From positions 18,783 to 82,782 of the forward strand of contig NZ_CALPCV010000009.1 in NCBI RefSeq assembly GCF_943193095.1: 64,000 nt of DNA, in the 5' to 3' direction. Position numbers and translations under genes: made by a program. This document shows positions 15,888 to 25,251 of this stretch, piece after piece; the stretch's first letter is position 1, and each line of letters starts with the position of its first letter. The DNA comes from Parasutterella muris (GTDB lineage: Bacteria > Pseudomonadota > Gammaproteobacteria > Burkholderiales > Burkholderiaceae_F). The notes beneath the pieces are model-generated. The model ran no database searches and was not told the origin of the DNA. It saw nothing but the letters and a program-made list of their open reading frames with translations.

Positions 15888-18482
15888 ATGCCGACAAAGA
15901 GAATAATCAACGCGAGAAATCGTGCGGTCGTACTTGGCAGCGTTGTCGCACTCTATGTTTTGACGACCGTCTTCTTCCTCCTGCGTGTGAATCAATACAC
16001 TCAAGATATCTACGATTATCCCTATACAGTTTCCTCACAGGCGCGAATTATGCAGAGTCGCCTGTATGACTTCAGAAGTATTTTGCCGGTTGTGTTCGCA
16101 TCGACAGATTTAGCTCCGGAGGATATCGAAAGCACATTGGAATCTCAGGAAGCACTTCAGAAAAACAGCATTAAGATCATTGAAAAAAAATACAGAGGTG
16201 GTTCTGAAGAATTAAGCAATTTAAAGGAAGCGTTATCCAGCCTACAGGCAAAGCGTCGTGAGCTGATCGAGATGACACGACAGGATCCGACTGTCGTAAG
16301 CATCATTACCCGCTATAGCCAGATCGTAGAACCGGCCTTTGTCCGCCTTGACGACGCACTTGACATCATTGCGGATGGGGCAGATAAACGAGGGCAGGAA
16401 ATTCATGAGCATGCAGATAAAATTATCGTATATATCGTTGTTTTTACTATTGTTTTCGGTCTATTCCTGATTTTCTTTATTTACAGCGAGACCAATGAAG
16501 TCACTAGGTGGAATAAACGAATCCTGCAGAGGGAAAAGCTTCTTAATCTTCTGTGCGCTAGCGTGAACGACGTCTATATCATCTTCACTCGCACAGGTGA
16601 ACCTGAATTTGTCAGCGCTAACACCAAGGCAATTCTCGGTATTAACCACACCAACATCCTAAAAGATAAGAATCTTTTTTTTCAGATGCTGAATGATAAA
16701 GATAACGAGTGGCTCCAAAAGTGCCTAACCGACTCTGCTGCTTCATCTTTTGCTCCACGTACGGTTGAACTACGCGGCAGCTCCAGATCCTACAAACTGC
16801 ATGTCTATCTGATGAGAGCGGGAGAATCCAGCTGGTTTGTCGTGTCGCTTGTAGATGAAACAGAACAAATTCAGTACCAGAGGACATTGGGCGACGCTCT
16901 TCAGTCTGCACAAAATGCCAGCCGCGCAAAGAGCCAATTTCTTTCGCATATGTCGCATGAGATTCGTACGCCCATGAATGCGATCATTGGTATGACGACA
17001 ATCGCACTTGCTAAACTCGACAATAAGGAAAGAGTCAGAGACTGTCTGACAAAAACCATGCAGGCGTCCAGGCATCTGCTTGGACTCATTAATGACATCC
17101 TTGATATGTCTAAGATCGAAAGCAATAAACTTGTGCTGTCTCAGGAGCCGTTCAATCTAAAGGATGCAATTCACAATCTAATGAATCTTGTTGACCCTCA
17201 AGCCAAGAGCAAAGGTGTGAATTTTGAGGTCACTATGAGCGGAGTCAAGCATGAGTCTTTTGTTGGAGATGCTCTTCGAACGAATCAAATTCTGATCAAC
17301 ATTCTCGCCAATGCCATTAAATTTACTCCAGAAGGCGGCAGTGTTCGTATGAGAATGTTCGAGAAAGCTACGAGTCCTAGCCGTGTTCGTTTAAAATTCG
17401 AAATTTCTGATACCGGTATCGGAATGGATGAAGAATTTCTTCAGCGAGCATTCCTTCCGTTTGAGCAGGCTTCTGGCGATATCAGTAAGAAGTTCGGAGG
17501 ATCCGGCTTAGGGCTTGCCATCACCTATAACCTTGTCAGTCTTATGGGAGGGACGATTTTCGCAAAAAGCGAACTTGGTAAAGGTTCAACTTTTACCGTA
17601 GATATTCCTTTCGGATTAACTGATGAATCGGCTGAACATGACGAGGGGCTGAGAGAGTTAAAAGCGCTTGTTGTTGATGACGATAAAGATACCTGTGAAC
17701 ACGCGTGTCTGCTTTTAGGCCAGCTTGGACAAAAGACTGAGTTTGCATTGAGCGGCAGAGAAGGAATCGAAAAGATCGAACAGTCTCTGGAAGAAGGAGA
17801 CCCGTTTGACGTCTGCTTCCTTGATTGGAAGATGCCGGAAATGGACGGAGAGGAAACTGCCTGTAAGATTCGAGAAATCGTCGGACCTGAAACTCTCATC
17901 ATCATTATCAGTGCTTATGATTGGTCACCAATTGAAAAGAGAGCGAGAGAAGCCGGAGTTAACGGATTTATCGCTAAACCTTTCTTCACATCTTCCTTCT
18001 ATGACTGCCTGAAGGCAAACGACGTTAATAGAAAAAATGAAACTGAAAAGCAGGCAACGCAGCCCGCGCATCATCCGACCATAAAAAAACGTATTCTGCT
18101 GGCAGAAGACAACGTCTTTAATGCTGAAGTTGCAGAAGAGTTTCTAGATATGGCTGGCTATGAGGTTGAAGTTCAGACAAATGGGAAAAAAGCGTTTGAA
18201 GCTTTTGAGCAGCGTCCTACCGGGTACTATGATTTGATCTTTATGGATATTCAGATGCCGGAAATGAACGGACTGGAAGCTACAAGGAAAATACGTCAAC
18301 TCGATAGAAAAGACGCAAAAGAGATTCCAATCGTCGCCATGACCGCCAATGCGTTCTCTGAAGATGTTTCAATATCTTTGGAAGCCGGTATGAATGATCA
18401 TATTTCCAAGCCGCTGGAACTCAAAAGGCTCTATCAGGTATTGGGAAAATATTTGGGAACTGATCCAAAAAATAAAGAATAG
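15888..18482 (+). CDS. Hybrid sensor histidine kinase with two receiver domains
   Basis: An 864-residue membrane signalling protein. Order: membrane segment (about 12-30), periplasmic helical sensor (about 31-180), second membrane segment (IIVYIVVFTIVFGLFLIFF), a PAS-like region (about 220-330), HisKA with His in FLSHMSHEIRTPMNAI, HATPase with NILANAIKFT, DTGIGM and GSGLGLAI, then two receivers. Both receivers keep the phospho-acceptor: Asp in CFLDWKMPEMDG and Asp in IFMDIQMPEMNG. No Hpt domain or separate output regulator is next to it, so the phosphorelay partner is elsewhere. It is preceded divergently by ktrBA, which may or may not be its target. Confidence 0.92.
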   Translation: MPTKRIINARNRAVVLGSVVALYVLTTVFFLLRVNQYTQDIYDYPYTVSSQARIMQSRLYDFRSILPVVFASTDLAPEDIESTLESQEALQKNSIKIIEKKYRGGSEELSNLKEALSSLQAKRRELIEMTRQDPTVVSIITRYSQIVEPAFVRLDDALDIIADGADKRGQEIHEHADKIIVYIVVFTIVFGLFLIFFIYSETNEVTRWNKRILQREKLLNLLCASVNDVYIIFTRTGEPEFVSANTKAILGINHTNILKDKNLFFQMLNDKDNEWLQKCLTDSAASSFAPRTVELRGSSRSYKLHVYLMRAGESSWFVVSLVDETEQIQYQRTLGDALQSAQNASRAKSQFLSHMSHEIRTPMNAIIGMTTIALAKLDNKERVRDCLTKTMQASRHLLGLINDILDMSKIESNKLVLSQEPFNLKDAIHNLMNLVDPQAKSKGVNFEVTMSGVKHESFVGDALRTNQILINILANAIKFTPEGGSVRMRMFEKATSPSRVRLKFEISDTGIGMDEEFLQRAFLPFEQASGDISKKFGGSGLGLAITYNLVSLMGGTIFAKSELGKGSTFTVDIPFGLTDESAEHDEGLRELKALVVDDDKDTCEHACLLLGQLGQKTEFALSGREGIEKIEQSLEEGDPFDVCFLDWKMPEMDGEETACKIREIVGPETLIIIISAYDWSPIEKRAREAGVNGFIAKPFFTSSFYDCLKANDVNRKNETEKQATQPAHHPTIKKRILLAEDNVFNAEVAEEFLDMAGYEVEVQTNGKKAFEAFEQRPTGYYDLIFMDIQMPEMNGLEATRKIRQLDRKDAKEIPIVAMTANAFSEDVSISLEAGMNDHISKPLELKRLYQVLGKYLGTDPKNKE

Positions 18483-18530
18483 AAGTGTTTTTGAGGCTTC
18501 TGCTAGGCAGAAACCTCATTCAGACAGGAG

Positions 18531-18980
18531 CTACCGAAGCATATTCTTTCGATAGCGATAAGTATGAAGTGCGGCAAGGGCAACAAAGACCGCTCCTGCC
18601 GCAGTGTGGAGTTTGAATCCTTTGAATGCGAGAGCTGCTAATGAGGTTAAACCGCATACCAGCATACCCTTGTTTTCAAAAAGTCTCATCTCTTTGCTGC
18701 GCAGCATTTTCTTCGTCCTATGAGACAGAGTCGGCAGCGGTTTTGCATGAGGAACAACCTCATTAAAAACATGTGCTAAACCCCTTCTTTCAAAAGTGTG
18801 GGGATCATACTCAAGCAAAACAGAACCAGTAATCTGGTTCACGTCAGCCTTACGGACACCTTCAAGAGTTTTAAGCTCTTCCAACATCCGTTCAGCTGTT
18901 TTTAAATTCTTAAGAGCCGGGACGCGAAGACGCATGCGTCCCTTAGTATCGCTCACAATAAAATTATTCAAGCGCTTCAT
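18531..18980 (-). CDS. HMA-like metal-binding domain protein with membrane segment
   Basis: A 149-residue protein. The start at 18980 (MKRLNNFIVSD) overlaps the ATPase gene's stop by 17 bp, so it is translationally coupled; the longer open frame to 19073 only reads through the ATPase gene. Residues about 5-70 fit the HMA2 fold seen before some P1B ATPases (GRMRLRVPALKN, VRKADVNQITGSVLLEYDP) but without a CxxC metal motif. The C-terminal part contains one or two hydrophobic segments (GMLVCGLTSLAALAF and AAGAVFVALAALHTY). Family members are often fused to, or encoded beside, the ATPase and are thought to assist metal delivery or regulation. Confidence 0.75.
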   Translation of the reverse strand: MKRLNNFIVSDTKGRMRLRVPALKNLKTAERMLEELKTLEGVRKADVNQITGSVLLEYDPHTFERRGLAHVFNEVVPHAKPLPTLSHRTKKMLRSKEMRLFENKGMLVCGLTSLAALAFKGFKLHTAAGAVFVALAALHTYRYRKNMLR

Positions 18981-21681
18981 CGCTATACTCCAATTCCAGA
19001 ATTTCTTCCTGATCGTATTTTTCAGCCAACTTCGGCTGCTGTGCGCTCCATGCGACGCCGAGCGTTGTGACATTGTGCAGAACAGCTCCGGTCGCAGGCA
19101 TAATCAGCCCTAAAAGGCCGCCGGCCAGGTATGTCGAATTCAGTCCGATCGTAATCTGGAAGTTTTCTTCGATTCGCCGATAAGTCTTTTGTCCGAGCTC
19201 AATCGCCACGGGAAGCTGCGTCAAGTCAGAGTTCAGTAAGACAACCGAAGCGACTTCTTTTGCCAGATCCGCCCCGTCAGAAAGCGTTACACCGACAGTT
19301 GCCGCTGAGAGTGCAGGAGAATCATTAATGCCGTCTCCGATCATTAAGACCTTTCTTCCTTCATTTTCCATTCTGCGGACAATGTCGGACTTCCCTGTCG
19401 GAAGAACCTGCGAGAAATATTTCGTAATACCAAGACGACGCGCAACGTTCGCTGCTGTCCTCGGACCGTCTCCGGTAATCATCGCGATATTATTGATACC
19501 CAGAAGTTTCAGATTTTGAATGACATCTTTCGCTTCAGGCCGAATCGGATCCTCGACGCCAATCAAACCGCTTAACGTGCAGCCGACCACAAAATAAAGA
19601 ACTGAATGCCCTTTCGAGGCAATTCTGTCGATCTCAGGCTGAGCAAAAGAACAATCCACGCCCTCATCATCCTCCACAAAATGACGCGAGCCGATCAGCA
19701 GTCTTTCTCCGTGCAGTTTAGATGCGATACCATGGCCGACAATGTATTCGACTTCGGCATGTTCTTCTTCATGCTGCAAGTGTCTTTCCGCTGCGGCGCG
19801 AACAACAGCGCGAGCCACAGGGTGCGGGAAATGTTCTTCCAAGCATGCCGCCATGCGCAGAATTTCTTTTTCGGACCATTTCGAATCCAAAGGTACAACG
19901 CACGACACTTTCGGAGAAGAAACCGTCAGAGTGCCGGTCTTATCAAATACCACCGTGTCAACCTGAGCTAAGGCTTCAAGATACTTACCTCCCTTGATCA
20001 AAATCTTGTGGTTTGCCGCTTCCTTCATCGCGCTGAGAAATGCGATCGGTGTTGCCAGTTTCAGCGCGCATGAGTAATCAACCATCAGGACGGCAGCAAC
20101 CTTAGCCAAGTTTCTTGTCACCGCGCCAACGACTCCAGCCAGTAAGAAGCTATAGGGCACGATCGTATCCGCAAGCCGCATAGCTTTTGCCTCAATTCCT
20201 GCCTTTGTCTTCTCACTGTTTTCAATAAATTCGACGATCTTATTAAGACGGCTTTCAGAGCCGATTGCGGTAGGTCTGATTAAAAGTTCGCCCTCTTCCA
20301 CTGTTGTACCGGCAAATACAACGTTCCCAGCTGTGCGGTGTACCGGAAGCGGCTCACCAGTCATGGAAACCTGATTCACCATACCGTCCCCGCCAACTAC
20401 TTCACCGTCAGCCGCGATAGCGCTGCCCGCTCTGACTACAAGAATGTCGTATTTCGTTAAAGAGGAGAACGGAACTTCGAAATCTTCACCGTCTTTGCGG
20501 ATCCATACTGTGTCAACATTAACTGCCAAGGACTCGGTTAGATTTTCCATCGTCTTGCGCCGCGTCCACTCTTCAAGGCTTTCACCCAAGCCGAGAAGCA
20601 GAGCAGTTGTTGCCGCAGTTTTGAAATCCCTCATCACTAACGCGATCGCGACAGAACTTAGATCTAAAACTTCAACAGTGATCTTGCCTCTGAAGAGCTG
20701 TTTAAACCCGTCAAAAAAGATATCTTTCGTTCCGGAAATAAACATCCCAAGCCGCAAAGGAAACGGCAGGAAAGAACCGAAAAGCAGTCTTAATGAAGGC
20801 CAAAACGTCACATCCGAGATGACACTTGTACCCGTCGGAATCGTTTTAGGCATTGTACGAACTTCGTACTCGCTGTCGGACAAGACATGCTCAACAGCCT
20901 TGAGCGCAGAAAATTTCGTTATAGCCGCAGCGGCGTGACGAGGAATGGTTGTCAGGGCATTCGTGCCTGTTAATAAAGCAGGGATTGCACTGAAATGAGA
21001 CGTAGAAACCAGCACACGCCTTTTCTTTCCAAGCGACGAGAGGATTTCGTCCACAAGACCGTAGTAACCTCCGCTGGACACCAAAATATGGCCCCGATCA
21101 ACATAAGTCTCCAAATTCCAGTCGGCTGTACCGAATGTATTCGGATCGATCAGGCATCCATAATTTCCGCTTCCGACCTCTACAGAACAGACACTGTCGC
21201 TTCGTGTGCCGCCGCTCGTCACAGCGAGATCTATCGATCGGGAAAGCAGCATCTCCTCCACTAAAACTGAATTGGTTTGAACAAATCTCAATCGAGTACA
21301 AGTCGGAATGCGTTTGGTGAGTTCGACCATGTCAGACCCCATCGCCAGCTCGAAATCATCGGACATTCCAATCGTGATCGTCCTGCCGTTGAAAAGCCCC
21401 GAGCGGCTTGAAAAAAGTTCAAAGGTTTGCGAGAAACGCTCCAGCATCTCACGAAGTGTTGGATAGAGCTGATTCGCAAATAAAGTCGGCGTCAATCCTC
21501 TTCCGTTTCGAACGAACAATGGATCGCTGTAGAGCGTTCTTAACTTCGCCAGAGAAGCGGAAACGGCTGACTGAGTTTGATTAAGCCGTAGTCCGGCTCT
21601 TGTTGCACTTTTTTCTTCATATACAGCAACAAAGACTCTGACTAAATTTAAATCAATTGAATCGATATTAATCTCGTTCAT
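18964..21681 (-). CDS. Fusion of LysR-family regulator and P1B-type heavy-metal ATPase
   Basis: One uninterrupted 905-codon frame with two normally separate proteins. Residues about 5-275 are a LysR regulator: winged HTH (NLVRVFVAVYEEKSATRAGL, QSAVSASLAKLR) and a periplasmic-binding-like effector domain (from TITIGMSDDFELAMG to TTIPRHAAAAITKF). From about 290 it is a P1B ATPase: membrane segments, TGEP at 441-444, ion-site SCAL at 537-540 in place of CPC, DKTGT at 580-584 with Asp580 as phospho-acceptor, an HP motif (HFPHPVARA), and GDGINDSPAL. The start ATG at 21681 has GGAG upstream. No Shine-Dalgarno sequence precedes the internal Met at about residue 277, so separate ATPase translation is not evident. 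It diverges from a nitrilase gene, the usual LysR arrangement. Confidence 0.85.
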   Translation of the reverse strand: MNEINIDSIDLNLVRVFVAVYEEKSATRAGLRLNQTQSAVSASLAKLRTLYSDPLFVRNGRGLTPTLFANQLYPTLREMLERFSQTFELFSSRSGLFNGRTITIGMSDDFELAMGSDMVELTKRIPTCTRLRFVQTNSVLVEEMLLSRSIDLAVTSGGTRSDSVCSVEVGSGNYGCLIDPNTFGTADWNLETYVDRGHILVSSGGYYGLVDEILSSLGKKRRVLVSTSHFSAIPALLTGTNALTTIPRHAAAAITKFSALKAVEHVLSDSEYEVRTMPKTIPTGTSVISDVTFWPSLRLLFGSFLPFPLRLGMFISGTKDIFFDGFKQLFRGKITVEVLDLSSVAIALVMRDFKTAATTALLLGLGESLEEWTRRKTMENLTESLAVNVDTVWIRKDGEDFEVPFSSLTKYDILVVRAGSAIAADGEVVGGDGMVNQVSMTGEPLPVHRTAGNVVFAGTTVEEGELLIRPTAIGSESRLNKIVEFIENSEKTKAGIEAKAMRLADTIVPYSFLLAGVVGAVTRNLAKVAAVLMVDYSCALKLATPIAFLSAMKEAANHKILIKGGKYLEALAQVDTVVFDKTGTLTVSSPKVSCVVPLDSKWSEKEILRMAACLEEHFPHPVARAVVRAAAERHLQHEEEHAEVEYIVGHGIASKLHGERLLIGSRHFVEDDEGVDCSFAQPEIDRIASKGHSVLYFVVGCTLSGLIGVEDPIRPEAKDVIQNLKLLGINNIAMITGDGPRTAANVARRLGITKYFSQVLPTGKSDIVRRMENEGRKVLMIGDGINDSPALSAATVGVTLSDGADLAKEVASVVLLNSDLTQLPVAIELGQKTYRRIEENFQITIGLNSTYLAGGLLGLIMPATGAVLHNVTTLGVAWSAQQPKLAEKYDQEEILELEYSDEALE

Positions 21682-21774
21682 ATCTCTTATTTCTCCTCGC
21701 CGTATTCGCAAGTCAGCTTAAGTCAGAAAATCTTAACTGTAGCCCTCATCCATCTAATTCTAAAGGAGAAAATC

Positions 21775-22722
21775 ATGAGCAAACATATAGTTGCGGCGCT
21801 TCAAATCGGAAGTGATCTTATCGAAGGAAAAGCCAAGACATTAGAAAAAATCATGTCTTACGAACAGGCAATCATTGATTCGAAAGCTGAACTTGTCGTG
21901 ATGCCCGAGGCTCTTCTCGGCGGATATCCGAAAGGAGAAATCTTTGGTGCATATCTAGGGTACCGATTGCCTGAAGGACGTGCCGACTTTGCCGCCTACT
22001 ACGAAAACGCCATTGACGTTCCCGGGCCTGAATGCGAGGAACTCGCCGCTCTTTCTGCTCGCACTGGAGCTTCCTTAGTCGTCGGATGCATTGAGAAGAC
22101 TCCCCATGCTCTTTACTGCTCCGCGCTCTTCTTCGACCCCGAAAGCGGACTTGCCGCTAAACACAGAAAGCTTCTTCCAACCGCATCTGAGCGACTCGTT
22201 TGGGGCATGGGAGACGGGTCCACACTTCCGGTTGTGCAGACAAAAGCCGGCAAAGTCGGCGCCTGCATCTGCTGGGAAAATCATATGCCGCTGCTTCGCT
22301 CCTACATGTATGCCAAAGGAGTAGAGGTTTACTGCGCTCCGACGGTCGACTGCCGCGATCAGTGGCAGCACTCAATGAAACACATCGCGCATGAGGGGCG
22401 CTGCTTTGTGGTAACCGCTGTCCAGTACCTACCGTCTCCGGAAGCCTTAGGCAAAACCGTTCCACACTGGAAGGACGATGAAGAACTGATGCGCGGCGGC
22501 TCCGTCATCGTTGACCCGATGGGGCAGGTACTTGCCGGACCTCTATATCACAAAGAAGGTTTGGTCAGTGCTGAGATCGATCTCGAGGACATCGTCAAAG
22601 CAAAGTATGACATGGATGTTTCCAGTCACTACGCCCGTCCCGACGTGTTCTCTCTGCATGTAGATACAAGACCAAAAAAAACCGTTGTTGAGACCGTCGT
22701 CACTGAAGTGATCTCTAAATAA
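21775..22722 (+). CDS. Nitrilase/carbon-nitrogen hydrolase
   Basis: Cytosolic hydrolase of nitriles, or of amides within the same superfamily. The 315-residue protein has the catalytic triad: Glu45 in MPEALLGGYPKG, Lys132 in KHRKLLPT and Cys166 in CICWENHMPLLR. The CWEN wording and ALLGGYPKG are typical of branch 1 true nitrilases (arylaceto- and aliphatic types). AAAGGAG precedes the ATG. It is divergent from the LysR part of the fusion gene across a 93-bp gap and is followed by a transporter, so a LysR-controlled uptake and hydrolysis pathway is likely. Confidence 0.93.
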   Translation: MSKHIVAALQIGSDLIEGKAKTLEKIMSYEQAIIDSKAELVVMPEALLGGYPKGEIFGAYLGYRLPEGRADFAAYYENAIDVPGPECEELAALSARTGASLVVGCIEKTPHALYCSALFFDPESGLAAKHRKLLPTASERLVWGMGDGSTLPVVQTKAGKVGACICWENHMPLLRSYMYAKGVEVYCAPTVDCRDQWQHSMKHIAHEGRCFVVTAVQYLPSPEALGKTVPHWKDDEELMRGGSVIVDPMGQVLAGPLYHKEGLVSAEIDLEDIVKAKYDMDVSSHYARPDVFSLHVDTRPKKTVVETVVTEVISK

Positions 22723-22736
22723 CAAACCTCATGTTC

Positions 22737-22757
22737 GGGCACGTCTCAGACGTGCCC
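22737..22757 (+). repeat. Hairpin between nitrilase and transporter genes
   Basis: GGGCACGT / ACGTGCCC is an 8-bp perfect stem (extended by one pair in the loop region) followed by ATTTTCTC. It may partly terminate transcription so that the transporter is made at a lower level than the nitrilase. Confidence 0.5.
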
Positions 22758-22776
22758 ATTTTCTCAGGAGACAAAT

Positions 22777-24066
22777 ATGACCGGCGTGATACTTGCTCAG
22801 ATTGTTGTCGTAGTTACGCTCATTCTCATGATTATCGGCAAAACGCCGATGTACATCACCGCAGTTGTCGGCTCCACGATTGCAGCTCTGCTGGCCGGAA
22901 TTCCGCTTTACGGCGCAGACCCTGTAACCATTAAAGGCCTGTTGATTGGCGGTTTAAATCCCGTACTAATTGATATGGGCGGCATTCTTCTTTTTATAGG
23001 CATTATGCAGTCAACCGGTTTTCTCCATGTCATCATCGGAGATATTATTAAAGCCGGTAACTATATTGGAGGCGGTCCCGGAATTATCACTGCGGCAGCA
23101 GCGGTCGCCGGCGGTATCGGCATGATGGTGGGCTTTACTCAGGCCGCTATTACCGGCGTTGTCGCAGGTCCTGCCGCTATTAAGCTCGGAGTGGATAGGA
23201 ATGAAGCCGCCGGTGCGCTGCAGCACGCGAACATTCTCGGCTGCGGAGCCGGCTTCTCGCACCCGACTGTTGTCGGCATTCTGGCAATTTCCGGGATCGG
23301 CTACGGCATGGTAAACGTTTGGGGGTTCGTGGTTGCCGCCGCGGTTATGAGCATAGCCTGGTATCGGATGAGAACACACGTTCGAAAGGAAGGATTTGTT
23401 AAAAAAATGAGCGCCGAAGAGATTAAGCAGCTTCTCGATAAATTCAATAAAGACAAAAAAGCAAATGTTTCTTCCTGGATTGCATTCACTCCGTTCATCA
23501 TCCTTATTGTCGCCGCTTCAAGCGGAGCTCCGATCTTCATCGTGTGCTTTTTCTGCGCACTGCTGACGTCTTTACTTGCTCGTCGTGATCTTCAGAAGAG
23601 CCAGGGAGAGATGATTGAAGGCGTCAGAATGATCGCTGTGCCTTTCATCGCGACCATTGTTTTCCTTTTCATGTCCGGCGTGATTAAAAATACGGGTTTC
23701 GTGGACACCATTGCGAAATTCTTTGAACCGCTGCTCGCCTACTCGCCAGAGCTTCTGATGTTCCTGATTTCAATTATCACCGGCATCATCACGCAGAGCC
23801 TTGCAGCCTCTTCTGCAATCCTGCTTCCGTTTCTCTCCGTCGTGCTGACTGCAGGAGCCGATCCGATGGCAAGCTCCGTTGCCGCCATCGCCGGGGCCAA
23901 TATTGGTCAGTACTACCTGACAGGCGGTCCGGTTTCCGGCTTAAATACTGTGATCCCTGTTGTTCCCGGTTCTGACTTAGTGAAGGCCAACTTGTTCCAA
24001 AGACCGAACTATCTCTTTGGATTCGTTGTCGCAGGCTGTATTGTCGCAGCACTGACATTCCTCTAA
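22777..24066 (+). CDS. Inner-membrane transporter of the ion-transporter superfamily
   Basis: A 429-residue protein with about twelve hydrophobic segments and two inverted halves with membrane loops (AAAVAGGIGMMVGFTQAAI; ITGIITQSLAASSAILLPF), the pattern of CitMHS, GntP and dicarboxylate carriers. I cannot assign a subfamily. CAGGAG lies before the ATG. Position after the nitrilase suggests that it imports the nitrile, or exports or imports the resulting carboxylate. Confidence 0.85.
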   Translation: MTGVILAQIVVVVTLILMIIGKTPMYITAVVGSTIAALLAGIPLYGADPVTIKGLLIGGLNPVLIDMGGILLFIGIMQSTGFLHVIIGDIIKAGNYIGGGPGIITAAAAVAGGIGMMVGFTQAAITGVVAGPAAIKLGVDRNEAAGALQHANILGCGAGFSHPTVVGILAISGIGYGMVNVWGFVVAAAVMSIAWYRMRTHVRKEGFVKKMSAEEIKQLLDKFNKDKKANVSSWIAFTPFIILIVAASSGAPIFIVCFFCALLTSLLARRDLQKSQGEMIEGVRMIAVPFIATIVFLFMSGVIKNTGFVDTIAKFFEPLLAYSPELLMFLISIITGIITQSLAASSAILLPFLSVVLTAGADPMASSVAAIAGANIGQYYLTGGPVSGLNTVIPVVPGSDLVKANLFQRPNYLFGFVVAGCIVAALTFL

Positions 24067-24102
24067 GAAGAAATACCTTATTAAATAATCCTTCCTCCTT
24101 TT

Positions 24103-24133
24103 GCAGGCTGTCTTTCGGGCGGCCTGCTCTTTT
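24103..24133 (+). terminator. Intrinsic terminator after the transporter gene
   Basis: GCAGGC (24103-24108) pairs with GCCTGC (24122-24127) around a GC-rich inner part, followed by TCTTTT. The convergent HAD gene ends just beyond. Confidence 0.65.
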
Positions 24134-24150
24134 ATTCGCATAGGAAATCG

Positions 24151-25056
24151 TCAGAGATGGCGAGGCGTGCCGGCCGGCTGCTGATAAATTCGATTTTTTT
24201 CTTCGATAATCGCTTGAGCGCGTTCCTCCAGCCGCCGCATGATCCAAAGTACTGCTGTGGAGTCTTCGCGGTAATCAGCCTCAGCGATCATCTGAACACG
24301 GTCGTCCCTTCTCAGCTTATCCACCTGAACGAAAGCCTCATTGCTGCCCTTCGGGTATACAGCCAAGGTTGCTCCGCCTTTTTCGTTAATCAGAGAAAAC
24401 GCCGGAACGTCGCTCGGGCCGTCCGCAACATAAACCATATTGCGAAAACGCACACGTCTTTCGCTTTCCGGAATTTTAGAATTCACATCAATTGACGCGC
24501 CTTCGACCACGCCAACGCCTTTGTTAATCTCAAAAATCGCTTTGGTTTTAGATGTATTGTCCAGACTATATGCAATCTTGCCAAGATGACGCAGTCCGTT
24601 CTCCTCAACATCAACCAGTTCCGCGCCCCAGACATGCTTTACGTGCGGGAAAATGTCGGATCCTATAATCATTCGTTTCAGGCCGGTGCTGACGATATAG
24701 TTCTCGAATGTAATACCGGCATCTCGATACTGAGGTTCATCGTTGAGCTTATTGACGGCGGTAAATAAATCCACCGCGCCTTCATAAAACTCAATTTCTT
24801 TTCCGAATCGGACGAGCAAATCGTTATTTAGTCCCTCAAACATTCCGCCTTTTTTACTGAATTCAAGAAACCGATTAAGGTAGAAAGAGTCTTCATTAAC
24901 ATCAAGTCCTTGGTCCCGAAGCGCTTGTATCTCTTTGCGGTTTTCCGCCCAGAATTGAGCGCCGTCAAATTTGTAGTGTTTGAAGATCGGTTCCTGCATG
25001 TAGTTAGGAATAAGCGTCTTGTCGAAGTCCCAAATCGTTGCGATCACATCAGCCAT
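24151..25056 (-). CDS. HAD-superfamily hydrolase
   Basis: Phosphatase-like protein of 301 residues. Motif I is WDFDKTLIPN with nucleophile Asp10 and general acid Asp12. Motif II is Ser/Thr in IVSTGLKRMI, and motif IV is ADGPSDVPAFSL. The large insert after motif I is a helical cap. This group includes phosphoserine-phosphatase-like and haloacid-dehalogenase-like proteins of unknown substrate. AAGGTG precedes the ATG. It is divergent from the threonine-synthase-like gene across 195 bp, which makes a link to amino acid metabolism possible but unproved. Confidence 0.88.
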   Translation of the reverse strand: MADVIATIWDFDKTLIPNYMQEPIFKHYKFDGAQFWAENRKEIQALRDQGLDVNEDSFYLNRFLEFSKKGGMFEGLNNDLLVRFGKEIEFYEGAVDLFTAVNKLNDEPQYRDAGITFENYIVSTGLKRMIIGSDIFPHVKHVWGAELVDVEENGLRHLGKIAYSLDNTSKTKAIFEINKGVGVVEGASIDVNSKIPESERRVRFRNMVYVADGPSDVPAFSLINEKGGATLAVYPKGSNEAFVQVDKLRRDDRVQMIAEADYREDSTAVLWIMRRLEERAQAIIEEKNRIYQQPAGTPRHL

Positions 25057-25251
25057 AATTACTCACCTTTTTCTAATATTTTAAAGGGATTAGAGCAATT
25101 ATCTTTTTGATTCTCTGCTCTTTTGAAGTAAAAAGGGACAGCCACTCATCACTGCCCGCAGAGATTAAAAATCCTCATGAGCAACATCTTTCTTTCCGTC
25201 TTTGATCATTAAAATAATTTCACAGCCAAATCCATTTAAAGGAAACAAGAC

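Noticed and set aside
18981..19073. Extended N-terminus of the HMA-like protein
   Set aside because: These codons are an out-of-frame reading of the end of the ATPase gene; the Met at 18980 begins the recognisable domain.
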